DNA of 6,245 nt from Halothiobacillus neapolitanus (lineage in GTDB: Bacteria; Pseudomonadota; Gammaproteobacteria; Halothiobacillales; Halothiobacillaceae): the NCBI GenBank assembly GCA_020722165.1, contig DYLI01000097.1, positions 1-6,245 of the forward strand, given 5' to 3'. Made by a program: the position numbers and the translations under genes. Below the pieces are notes generated by a model that was not told the origin of the DNA, did not search any database, and saw nothing but the letters and a program-made list of their open reading frames with translations. This document shows, in pieces, positions 1 to 5,754 of the stretch; the stretch's first letter is position 1; each line of letters starts with the position of its first letter.

Positions 1-699
1 TGTGCGGGGCTGATTGAAACAGGCGCGGTCGAGGTTCTGGATGCGTCAGGCAACTGGCAGATTGCCGGAGCGGATGATTCTGCGGTGGATGAATATCCTG
101 CCGAAGGCCTGCACTTTCGCGTGCGGGGGCAGGAATGGGTGAGCCATACGAAGGCCTACATCATGCTGCACAAACCGGCAGGGACAGAGTGCTCACAAAA
201 GCCTTCGGCGCATCCCAGCGTGTATAGCCTGTTGCCTGCGCCGTTGCGTGCGCGTCCGCACAAGGGCGGCGCGTTGGGCGTGCAGGCGGTGGGGCGTTTG
301 GATCAGGATACGACCGGGCTGCTGTTGTTGAGCGACGATGGTCAGTTTATTCACCGCATGAGTTCGCCAAAAAAGCATGTCGCCAAGGTGTACGAGGTGA
401 CGACCAAGCACCCGCTGAATGAGGCACAGGTACAGCAACTTTTGGCGGGTGTGGTGCTGGACGATGATCCCGTGCCCGTCAAAGCCGTCGCAGCGGAATG
501 GGTGTCTATCCATCATCTGCGCCTGACTTTGACGGAAGGCAAGTACCATCAAGTGAAACGCATGCTCGCGGCGGTGAGTAACCGGGTCGAGCGGCTGCAT
601 CGCTCACAGATTGGCGGCTTGGCTTTGCCGGATGATTTATTGCCCGGACAGTGGCGCTATTTGAGCGCGCAGGAGTTGCTCATAGTGCAAGGTCGATAA
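1..699 (+). CDS. rsuA: 16S rRNA pseudouridine synthase, RsuA type (5' end outside window)
   Basis: This enzyme of the RsuA/RluB family isomerises a specific uridine in 16S rRNA (U516 in E. coli) to pseudouridine during small-subunit assembly in the cytoplasm. The frame is open from base 1, so the gene starts before the window. About 232 codons are visible. The first 28 or so are probably the end of the N-terminal S4 RNA-binding domain. The core shows the family signature GRLDQDTTGL with the catalytic Asp at 301-303, followed by DDGQFIHRMSSP, KVYEVT, LTEGKYHQVKRM and a C-terminal RLHRSQIGGL block, all in RsuA order. An internal ATG at 85 lies inside the conserved frame and is not the real start. 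Compared with E. coli RsuA from memory, about nine extra residues (around RARPHKGG) sit just before the catalytic motif. The gene ends at TAA 697-699, followed by a palindromic element. RluB, RluE and RluF are less likely because the SDDGQFIHR and GKYHQVKRM blocks fit RsuA best. Confidence 0.9.
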   Translation, partial: CAGLIETGAVEVLDASGNWQIAGADDSAVDEYPAEGLHFRVRGQEWVSHTKAYIMLHKPAGTECSQKPSAHPSVYSLLPAPLRARPHKGGALGVQAVGRLDQDTTGLLLLSDDGQFIHRMSSPKKHVAKVYEVTTKHPLNEAQVQQLLAGVVLDDDPVPVKAVAAEWVSIHHLRLTLTEGKYHQVKRMLAAVSNRVERLHRSQIGGLALPDDLLPGQWRYLSAQELLIVQGR

Positions 700-712
700 G
701 GCTCGATAGCCT

Positions 713-792
713 GTAGCCCGGATGCCAATCCGGGGCAGGTATCACCACAGGCGCGAGCGTACCCGGATTGCGCGGCGCTTCATCCGGGCTAC
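713..792. repeat. REP doublet (GTAG-bounded double palindrome)
   Basis: Two palindromes sit head to head between rsuA and the next gene. The outer 12-bp arms are perfect inverted repeats (713-724 GTAGCCCGGATG, 781-792 CATCCGGGCTAC). An inner 8-bp pair (727-734, 762-769) is also perfect. Each half folds alone: CCCGGAT 717-723 pairs with ATCCGGG 728-734 across a 4-nt loop, and CCCGGAT 762-768 pairs with ATCCGGG 782-788. A GTAG tetranucleotide next to a palindrome is the known mark of REP elements mobilised by REP-associated tyrosine transposases (RAYTs). There is no T-run, so it is not a canonical intrinsic terminator, although it may protect or end the rsuA transcript. Structure is seen directly; the class is inferred. 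Confidence 0.75.
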
Positions 793-860
793 CTTGCACC
801 GGTTTTAAAGTCCAGCCTTGACCCCGTGTTGACGGTCGTCTAGCCTCTGGAGAACTTGGG
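793..860 (+). promoter_or_regulatory. possible promoter region upstream of the protease operon
   Basis: This is the stretch between the REP doublet and the small exported-protein gene. TTGACC at 818-823 is a fair -35 box, with TAGCCT at 841-846 as a weak -10 box 17 bp downstream. TTGACG at 829-834 is a second good -35 but has no convincing -10. GGAG at 849-852 could serve as ribosome binding site for a TTG at 861. No operator is recognised. The promoter is expected from gene order but weakly supported by sequence. Confidence 0.25.
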
Positions 861-878
861 TTGTCTGGCGGTAGACGA

Positions 879-1232
879 ATGAAATATCAGAAGGTTTTTG
901 GACGTGTCATGTTGGCGTTGCTACCAATATTGGCGTTAAGCCATGGTTGTGCTGGCTCGGCACTTGATGCGGATACCATGCGCACGCTGCCCATCATTAT
1001 CAAAATGAATCACGCTGCCGATGAAGTGGCTTTACGCGCACGTCTGCCCGCATTGGCGGCGGCGTGTGAACTTGAATTGGAGTATGTGCGACCGATGTCC
1101 GGCGGGGCGCATGTGTTGCGTATGCGCGCCGATATGCCGGAGCAGGGTTTGGGTTGCCTGCGGGCGCAGCCGGAGGTGGTGTATGCGCAGGAAGATAAAT
1201 TGGTTCGCCCAATGAGCGGAGGTGCACAATGA
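879..1232 (+). CDS. small exported protein resembling a stand-alone subtilase propeptide (I9-like)
   Basis: The 117-residue product has a signal peptide (MKYQKVFGR basic region, hydrophobic VMLALLPILAL, likely signal peptidase I cleavage near AGSA at 25-28). It has no catalytic domain. Residues about 37-112 align by eye with the propeptide of the protease encoded next. LELEYVRPMSGGAHVLRM matches LDLQHARAMSGQSQVLRF, and VVYAQEDKLVRPM matches VTFAQIDRRVYPRM. It stops where the protease would continue into its catalytic domain. It is probably periplasmic or secreted, and it may inhibit or help fold the protease (inference). Cys63 and Cys93 could pair. VRPMSGGA occurs twice (70-77, 109-116). The start is uncertain: ATG 879 gives a compact signal peptide but has a weak ribosome site, while TTG 861 has GGAG eight bases upstream and would add six residues. 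The stop overlaps the next start (ATGA), so the two genes are co-transcribed. Alternative: a decayed fragment of a duplicated protease. Confidence 0.7.
   Translation: MKYQKVFGRVMLALLPILALSHGCAGSALDADTMRTLPIIIKMNHAADEVALRARLPALAAACELELEYVRPMSGGAHVLRMRADMPEQGLGCLRAQPEVVYAQEDKLVRPMSGGAQ
1218..1223 (+). promoter_or_regulatory. strong ribosome binding site of the protease gene, inside the upstream gene
   Basis: GGAGGT lies five bases before ATG 1229. It is formed by the Ser-Gly-Gly codons (AGC GGA GGT) of the upstream gene's last motif, so the end of the small protein and the translation signal of the protease share bases. With the ATGA stop/start overlap at 1229-1232, this supports coupled translation. 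Confidence 0.75.
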
Positions 1233-2893
1233 GCAAGAATATGACTTTGAAGCCTGTGGTGTTGGCTTTGGCGGCTGTGTTTGCGCTGCCGTCGTGTTGG
1301 GCGAGTGAGAGCATGGTCACGCAGTTGATTGTGCAGCCTGCGGACTTTCATTTGGCTCATGCGCGCGCCATGAACGCCGGGGAAATGGTGCGCTTTAGCC
1401 AGGCCGCGCAACTTGATTTGCAGCACGCTCGCGCCATGTCGGGGCAGTCTCAGGTGTTGCGTTTTCCCAAGGCTTTGACGCAAAGTCAGGCCGAAGCCGT
1501 GGTGGCGCGCTTGCAGGCCAGTGGCTTGGTGACGTTCGCGCAGATTGATCGCCGTGTGTATCCGCGCATGGTGCCGAACGACCCGCGCTTTAATGAGCAA
1601 TGGAACTATCAAAACCTCGTCACCGGCAAGCCGTATGGCGAGAATAATTACGGCCTGAATCTGCCAGGGGCGTGGGACATCACGACGGGCAGTCCGTCGG
1701 TGGTGGTGGCCGTGTTGGATACCGGGCTACTGCCGCATCAAGATATTGATGGCGATATCCTCGATGGTGTGGGGCGCGTGGTTGCCGGCTACGATTTTAT
1801 TAGTGACCAGAGCACGGCCAATGACGGCGACGGGCGTGACGCGAACCCGACCGACCCCGGTGATTGGGTGGAGGCCAACAACCCAGTTTGCGGTGATGGC
1901 ACGTTTCACCCAAGCAGTTGGCATGGCACGCATGTGTCCGGAATCGTGGGTGCGTTGAGCAATAACACCCTTGGTGTTAGCGGCGTGGCCTGGCAGGTGG
2001 GTGTGCTGCCCGTGCGCGCATTGGGGACGTGCGGCGGTTTGACCTCGGATATTATCGACGCCATGCGCTGGTCGGTGGGCTTGCCGGTGCCCGGCGTGCC
2101 GGATAACACTCACCCTGCACGCATTTTGAATATAAGCCTTGGCTCTGGAGGGGTGTGTACGCCTGCTGAGCAGTCCGCCGTGGATGACGTGCTGGCCAAA
2201 GGCGGGATGCTGGTGGTCGCAGCGGGGAATGCCAGCCAAAACTTGAGTGTTGCGCCAGAAAGCCCGGCATCCTGTCGCGGGGTGTTCGCGATTGCGGCCA
2301 CGGACAGGCAAGGTCAACTTGCTTCTTACAGTAACTTTGGCAGTACGGTGGTATTGTCCGCGCCCGGCGGTGACACTCCTTTCGATACGGCTATCTTGTC
2401 GACCATGGATCAAGGGGCAAGGGGCGCTTTATTGGACAATAGTTATGCCGTAAAGCAGGGAACGAGCATGGCCGCGCCGCATGTTAGTGGGGTGCTTGCG
2501 CTCATGCTCTCCGTGAAGCCCAATCTTTTGCGTGATGACGCATTGAGCGCACTTAAATCGTCAGCGACCGCATTTCCCACATATAGCAACAATCCGGACT
2601 TTAACTGCACCACATCGACCTGTGGTGCAGGCATTGTGAATGCGCAAGCCGTATTAAGCCTGATACAGGGTGCGCCTGTGCCGCCACCGCCTGAGCCCCT
2701 ACCACCACCTCCTGAGCCAATACCACCTCCGGCACCACTACCACCACCGCCGGCACCTCTACCGCCAACACCAGAACCCCTGCCCTCATCGGGGGGCGGC
2801 GGTGCGATGGAGTGGCTTGGATTGTTCGGCTTATTCGGTGCGGCGGCTTTACGTCAGCGTCAGCGTCGTCGTAGCGCAGTGAAGGCGGCATAA
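1229..2893 (+). CDS. secreted S8 (subtilisin) family serine protease with GlyGly-CTERM-like tail
   Basis: The 554-residue preproenzyme has these parts in order: signal peptide 1-25 (cleavage near CWA), an I9-like propeptide about 28-115, a peptidase S8 domain about 118-480, a proline-rich linker 485-519, then SSGGGGA, a hydrophobic helix about 528-541 and a basic RQRQRRR tail. The catalytic triad is intact: Asp164 in VAVLDTG, His232 in HGTHVSG, Ser413 in GTSMAAPHVSG. The oxyanion Asn334 is in AAGN. Six cysteines in the catalytic region (221, 268, 310, 349, 460, 465) could form three disulfides, which fits an extracellular enzyme. The tail has the GlyGly-CTERM layout, a temporary membrane anchor cut by rhombosortase, usually on substrates of type II secretion. 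A rhombosortase-type gene faces this one and overlaps its 3' end. The start has a GGAGGT five bases upstream; an ATG four codons in is possible. Subtilase identity is near certain. The physiological substrate is unknown. Confidence 0.96.
   Translation: MSKNMTLKPVVLALAAVFALPSCWASESMVTQLIVQPADFHLAHARAMNAGEMVRFSQAAQLDLQHARAMSGQSQVLRFPKALTQSQAEAVVARLQASGLVTFAQIDRRVYPRMVPNDPRFNEQWNYQNLVTGKPYGENNYGLNLPGAWDITTGSPSVVVAVLDTGLLPHQDIDGDILDGVGRVVAGYDFISDQSTANDGDGRDANPTDPGDWVEANNPVCGDGTFHPSSWHGTHVSGIVGALSNNTLGVSGVAWQVGVLPVRALGTCGGLTSDIIDAMRWSVGLPVPGVPDNTHPARILNISLGSGGVCTPAEQSAVDDVLAKGGMLVVAAGNASQNLSVAPESPASCRGVFAIAATDRQGQLASYSNFGSTVVLSAPGGDTPFDTAILSTMDQGARGALLDNSYAVKQGTSMAAPHVSGVLALMLSVKPNLLRDDALSALKSSATAFPTYSNNPDFNCTTSTCGAGIVNAQAVLSLIQGAPVPPPPEPLPPPPEPIPPPAPLPPPPAPLPPTPEPLPSSGGGGAMEWLGLFGLFGAAALRQRQRRRSAVKAA
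2681..2785 (+). repeat. proline-rich linker coding repeat (degenerate 21-bp unit)
   Basis: The DNA encodes five near-heptads of the pattern PPPP(E/A)P(L/I): PPPPEPL, PPPPEPI, PPPAPL (one residue short), PPPPAPL and PPTPEPL. The coding strand is almost free of G over long stretches and rich in CCA/CCT/CCG codons. It forms an extended spacer between the catalytic domain and the C-terminal anchor, long enough to hold the enzyme away from the membrane or outer-surface attachment point. Such tracts expand and contract easily. Confidence 0.85.
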
Positions 2894-3414
2894 GCACTGG
2901 CGAGGAAAGTGCCCCACACTGCGCCCCATTGATGTGCCGCATGAATCACTGGCGCGCCAATCAGTTCAGCGCTGCCGGTATTGAATTGGGTCTCAAAGAA
3001 CAATTTGGCAATCAGCGCAGCGGCGGCCACAAGGCGAAAGCGTGCGCTTAAGTCGTGCGCCAAAATAATGCCGGCAGCAAACAGGCCATGCAGCACACCG
3101 GAAGCACCGGCGTAATGGATGAGTTGGGGTTCGCTCAGCCACAGCGCCAACGAAATACCGATGGCAATGCCTAGACTCAGCAGCAGGGGGCGCGCCAGAC
3201 TCAGCGCCTCGCCAAACACGCTCACAATACCGAGCAGGCCGAGTGCGTTCATGAGCAAATGTGTGGTGTTGAGATGCACAAAATGCCCGCTCAACACGCG
3301 CCAAAACTGCCCGTCGAGAATGGCGGGGCGGGAGTAGTCCCATTGCGCTAAGCCGCCGATGTATTGCATCGTGACCCAAATCATCAAGAGTAGCCATGTA
3401 CTCCAATAACGCAT
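2860..3414 (-). CDS. rrtA: rhombosortase-type rhomboid intramembrane serine protease
   Basis: The 184-residue, strongly hydrophobic protein has about six predicted membrane segments. Rhomboid marks are present: HLLMN at 52-56 (the HxxxN motif), GASGVLHG with nucleophile Ser105, and AHQWGAVWG with catalytic His161 (HxxGxxxG). The short length, no extra domains, and the WRVLSGHFVHLNTTHLLMN block fit the rhombosortase branch, whose known role is to cut GlyGly-CTERM tails in the inner membrane. The neighbouring S8 protease carries such a tail, so it is the obvious substrate (inference). The gene converges on the protease gene, overlaps it by 34 bp and leaves no room for a terminator between them. 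ATG 3414 is chosen because the earlier in-frame ATGs (3459, 3498) would crowd or overlap the divergent parA-like gene. None has a good ribosome site, so the start is uncertain. Alternative: a general rhomboid of GlpG type, less likely given length and neighbour. Confidence 0.88.
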   Translation of the reverse strand: MRYWSTWLLLMIWVTMQYIGGLAQWDYSRPAILDGQFWRVLSGHFVHLNTTHLLMNALGLLGIVSVFGEALSLARPLLLSLGIAIGISLALWLSEPQLIHYAGASGVLHGLFAAGIILAHDLSARFRLVAAAALIAKLFFETQFNTGSAELIGAPVIHAAHQWGAVWGTFLASAYAAFTALRRR

Positions 3415-3429
3415 TATCACGTGCGTTAT
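3406..3429. promoter_or_regulatory. 8-8-8 dyad over the rhombosortase start codon
   Basis: ATAACGCA (3406-3413) and TGCGTTAT (3422-3429) are a perfect inverted repeat with an 8-bp spacer that contains part of CACGTG (3418-3423). The left arm runs into the rhombosortase start codon (3412-3414). It could be an operator in the divergent rrtA/parA promoter region, or a hairpin in the rrtA leader that masks the start. A shorter perfect palindrome, TGTTAACA (3451-3458), lies between it and the parA-like start. Function is not established; small dyads can arise by chance. Confidence 0.35.
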
Positions 3430-3471
3430 GGTCTTGAGCCGTGCGGATTTTGTTAACATGCAGGTATGAAA

Positions 3472-4239
3472 ATGAATTCCCAAAAAATTGCCATGCACGT
3501 CATGGCGGTGTACAGCGTCAAGGGTGGTGTAGGCAAAACCACCAGCGCACTCAATCTTGCCATGTTATCTGCCTTGCAGGGGCGGCGCACACTGTTGTTC
3601 GATCTTGATCCGCAGGGTGCGGCCACCTGGATGCTTGATGGTGGCCTGCCCAAGGCAAATAAGGTCGACATGCGGCGTATGCTCAAGGGCAAGGACTTGG
3701 ACGCGCGCTTGCTTGATACCAGCTACAAAAATCTCATGCTCTGGCCAAACGGCCCGGAGCACGCTGATTTGTCGCTGGAACTGGCCGAGATGAAACATGC
3801 CACCGAACGTTTGGCGCGCTTACTGGAGCGTTTGGAAGGGCAGTTCGACGAGGTGGTGCTGGATTGCCCGCCTGGGTTGGGTTTAGTGGCAGATAATATT
3901 TTTGAAGCGGCGCATGATGTGCTGGTGCCGCTAATTCCTGCGCCCTTGTCGTTGCGCGCGGCTTTGCAAGTGCGCGATGCGCTGGCGGCGCGCCCCAAGG
4001 CACCGCGTATGAGCGCGTTTTTAAGCATGGTGGATCGTCGTCGCGGGCTGCATCGGCAGTTTGTCGAGGAGCATGGCACCGAGTTGCCGGAGCTTTTGCC
4101 TGAATGGATTCCGGCCAGCAGCGAGATTGAGCGCCAGACGGTGAGCCGTGCTCCTGTGACCTTTGCGCAACCTCGTTCGGAGGCGGCGCAAGCCTATTAC
4201 CGTTTATGGCGCGCGATTCATGTGCCCTTGGCGGATTAA
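3472..4239 (+). CDS. orphan ParA-family ATPase
   Basis: This is a 255-residue P-loop ATPase of the ParA/MinD superfamily. These proteins dimerise on ATP, usually bind DNA or membrane, and position DNA or protein cargo in the cell. The deviant Walker A motif KGGVGKTT (17-24) includes the signature Lys17. The A' motif is FDLDPQG with Asp46, and the Walker B motif is VVLDCPPG with Asp131. It is near the usual length of small ParA proteins and lacks an N-terminal helix-turn-helix extension. No ParB or other partner gene is visible: the neighbours are a rhombosortase gene (divergent) and glmU. It is therefore unlikely to be the chromosomal segregation ParA and its cargo is unknown. The start is uncertain. 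ATG 3472 has AGGT six bases upstream; ATG 3466 has no spacing for it; ATG 3502 would begin MAVYSVKGG, as many family members do. A REP doublet follows the stop directly. Confidence 0.87.
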   Translation: MNSQKIAMHVMAVYSVKGGVGKTTSALNLAMLSALQGRRTLLFDLDPQGAATWMLDGGLPKANKVDMRRMLKGKDLDARLLDTSYKNLMLWPNGPEHADLSLELAEMKHATERLARLLERLEGQFDEVVLDCPPGLGLVADNIFEAAHDVLVPLIPAPLSLRAALQVRDALAARPKAPRMSAFLSMVDRRRGLHRQFVEEHGTELPELLPEWIPASSEIERQTVSRAPVTFAQPRSEAAQAYYRLWRAIHVPLAD

Positions 4240-4243
4240 ATAA

Positions 4244-4300
4244 TGTAGGTGCGAATTCATTCGCACGCTCCTTCTAATCGTGCGACAAGTCGCACCTACA
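4244..4300. repeat. second REP doublet (GTAG-bounded double palindrome)
   Basis: The element fills nearly all of the gap between the parA-like gene and glmU. Outer arms TGTAGGTGCGA (4244-4254) and TCGCACCTACA (4290-4300) are perfect inverted repeats of 11 bp. An inner 7-bp pair (4261-4267, 4279-4285) is also perfect. Each half forms its own hairpin: GTGCGAA 4249-4255 with TTCGCAC 4260-4266 (loop TTCA), and GTGCGAC 4280-4286 with GTCGCAC 4289-4295. The architecture is the same as the element at 713-792, with GTAG at the outer ends, but the stem sequence is different. It has no T-run. It could still act as an attenuator or RNA-stabilising structure between the two genes. Confidence 0.78.
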
Positions 4301-4304
4301 GGTG
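4300..4304 (+). promoter_or_regulatory. ribosome binding site deciding the glmU start
   Basis: AGGTG sits nine bases before ATG 4314 and begins on the last base of the REP doublet. It favours ATG 4314 over the in-frame GTG at 4302, whose own binding site would have to lie inside the palindrome. If the right-hand REP hairpin forms in the transcript, it ends directly beside this site. Confidence 0.5.
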
Positions 4305-4313
4305 TCACATCCT

Positions 4314-5675
4314 ATGTCCTTACACATCATCATTCTTGCCGCAGGCCAAGGCACGCGGATGCGCTCCAGCTTGCCCAAAGTTCTGCACCCCATCGCCGCC
4401 CGACCCATGCTGGAGCATGTGCTGGAGACGGCGTATGCACTTTCACCCGCGCAAGTGCATGTGGTGATTGGCCACGGTGCAGAGGCCGTGCGCACCCAAC
4501 TTGCGGCGTATCCTGTCACTTGGGTGAGTCAGGAGCAGCAGCTCGGCACGGGTCATGCCGTGCTGCAAGCCATGCCGGGCATACCCGATGATGCGCAGGT
4601 GTTGATTCTGTATGGCGATGTGCCGCTGATTCGTGCAGCGACCTGCCAGCTGTTACTGGATGCTTTGCAACAGGCCGATCTTGCACTGCTTTCGGTGGCG
4701 TTGGCCGAGCCGCGTGGCTATGGACGTATTCTGCGCACGGCGACTGGGCAGGTGGTGGGTATTCGTGAGGACAAGGACTGCACTCCCGAGCAGCGCCTCA
4801 TCCGCGAAGGTAATACCGGCCTGATGGCGGTGCTGGCGCGTGGATTGCGCGCGTGGCTGGACAATCTTTCCGCCGACAACGCGCAGGGCGAATACTACTT
4901 GACTGATGTGGTCAGCATGGCGGCGCAGGACGGGTGCGTTGAAGCCGTGATTGCCGCCGACGAACACGAGGTGGCCGGGGTGAATTCACGCGCGCAGTTG
5001 GCGGCTTTGGAGCGCGTGTATCAGGCGCATCAGGCTCAGGTGCTCATGGACGAAGGCGTGAGCCTGGCCGATCCGGCACGGCTGGATGTGCGCGGGCGGG
5101 TGGTGGCGGCGCGCGATGTATTTATCGACATAAATGTGCTGCTGGAAGGCGAGGTGGTGCTTGCGCCCAACGTGCGTATCGGTGCGGGCAGTGTGCTCAA
5201 GGATGTGGTGCTGAGCGAGGGCGTGGAGATTCGTCCATACAGTATTTTGGAGGGCGCGAGCATCGGCGCGGGCGCGGTGATTGGGCCGTTTGCGCGCATT
5301 CGTCCGGGGACAGTCTTGGCGGCGAGGGTGCATGTTGGCAACTTCGTCGAAATCAAGGCGAGTCAGGTGGGCGCGGGCAGCAAGATGAACCATTTGAGTT
5401 ACATCGGTGACAGCGAAATCGGCGCGGGCTGCAATATCGGCGCGGGCACGATTACCTGCAATTACGACGGCGCGAACAAGCATAAAACGCTGATCGGTGA
5501 CGATGTATTTGTCGGTTCAGATACGCAGCTGGTCGCGCCGGTGACGGTTGGCTCAGGGGCAACCATTGGTGCGGGTAGTACGATTACCAAGGATGTTGAG
5601 CCGGGCGCATTAGCCTTGTCGCGCCCACCGCAAATCCAGCGTAATGGCTGGAAGCGACCACGCAAAGGCGGGTAG
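4314..5675 (+). CDS. glmU: bifunctional GlmU: glucosamine-1-phosphate acetyltransferase and GlcNAc-1-phosphate uridyltransferase
   Basis: The enzyme makes UDP-GlcNAc, the precursor of peptidoglycan and lipopolysaccharide, in the cytoplasm. Its C-terminal domain acetylates glucosamine-1-phosphate and its N-terminal domain adds UMP. At 453 residues it is close to E. coli GlmU (456) with a constant offset of three. The uridyltransferase domain shows LAAGQGTRM (8-16), PKVLH with Lys22, QEQQLGTGHA, YGDVPL with Asp102, NTG and Asn224 in GVN. A linker helix about 225-245 leads into the left-handed beta-helix of hexapeptide repeats. There the acetyltransferase residues are conserved: Arg330, Lys348, His360 (catalytic base by alignment with His363), Tyr363, Asn374 and Lys389. 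The start at ATG 4314 begins MSLHIIILAAG as expected. The gene follows a REP doublet, and glmS and atp genes, frequent neighbours elsewhere, are not in view. No defect is seen; it should be essential. Confidence 0.98.
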   Translation: MSLHIIILAAGQGTRMRSSLPKVLHPIAARPMLEHVLETAYALSPAQVHVVIGHGAEAVRTQLAAYPVTWVSQEQQLGTGHAVLQAMPGIPDDAQVLILYGDVPLIRAATCQLLLDALQQADLALLSVALAEPRGYGRILRTATGQVVGIREDKDCTPEQRLIREGNTGLMAVLARGLRAWLDNLSADNAQGEYYLTDVVSMAAQDGCVEAVIAADEHEVAGVNSRAQLAALERVYQAHQAQVLMDEGVSLADPARLDVRGRVVAARDVFIDINVLLEGEVVLAPNVRIGAGSVLKDVVLSEGVEIRPYSILEGASIGAGAVIGPFARIRPGTVLAARVHVGNFVEIKASQVGAGSKMNHLSYIGDSEIGAGCNIGAGTITCNYDGANKHKTLIGDDVFVGSDTQLVAPVTVGSGATIGAGSTITKDVEPGALALSRPPQIQRNGWKRPRKGG

Positions 5676-5718
5676 TTATTCAAGCACAGTCCGTGATGTC
5701 ATGGGCGCGTGATTTGGG

Positions 5719-5726
5719 TCTACACT
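5719..5726 (+). promoter_or_regulatory. possible sigma-S-like -10 element before the peroxidase gene
   Basis: TCTACACT matches the CTACACT core known for stationary-phase sigma-S promoters and lies 28 bases upstream of the ATG at 5755, giving a short leader with GAGGA (5742-5746) eight bases before the start. No good -35 box is present at 17 bp, which sigma-S promoters tolerate. A stress-induced peroxidase would suit it. Support is motif only. Confidence 0.3.
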
Positions 5727-5754
5727 CGTGAAAATTAATCCGAGGACTGTGAGC

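Noticed and set aside
193..600. 135-residue open frame on the minus strand inside rsuA
   Set aside because: It is fully antisense to a confidently recognised enzyme and its product shows no recognisable motif or signal.
939..953. Lipobox (LSHGC) in the small exported protein
   Set aside because: Ser at -3 and His at -2 do not fit the L-(A/S)-(G/A)-C pattern; a signal peptidase I site a few residues later is better.
1010..2413. Long minus-strand open frames of 200 and 228 residues opposite the propeptide and protease genes
   Set aside because: The plus-strand frame carries the full subtilase motifs; the antisense products are rich in His, Arg and Pro as expected for complements of GC-rich coding DNA.
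4302..4313. GTG at 4302 as glmU start
   Set aside because: It would add only MSHP, its ribosome site would lie inside the REP hairpin, and ATG 4314 has AGGTG upstream and the usual N-terminus.
4986..5483. 165-residue minus-strand open frame inside glmU
   Set aside because: It is a mirror of the hexapeptide-repeat coding region, low in complexity, with no start signal.
5685..5751. Inverted repeat CACAGTCC/GGACTGTG spanning the peroxidase leader
   Set aside because: The arms are 51 bp apart and only 8 bp long, and the left arm would lie upstream of the likely transcript start, so a leader hairpin is unlikely.
5676..5754. Intrinsic terminator after glmU
   Set aside because: No GC-rich hairpin followed by a T-run is present here, nor after any other gene in the window.
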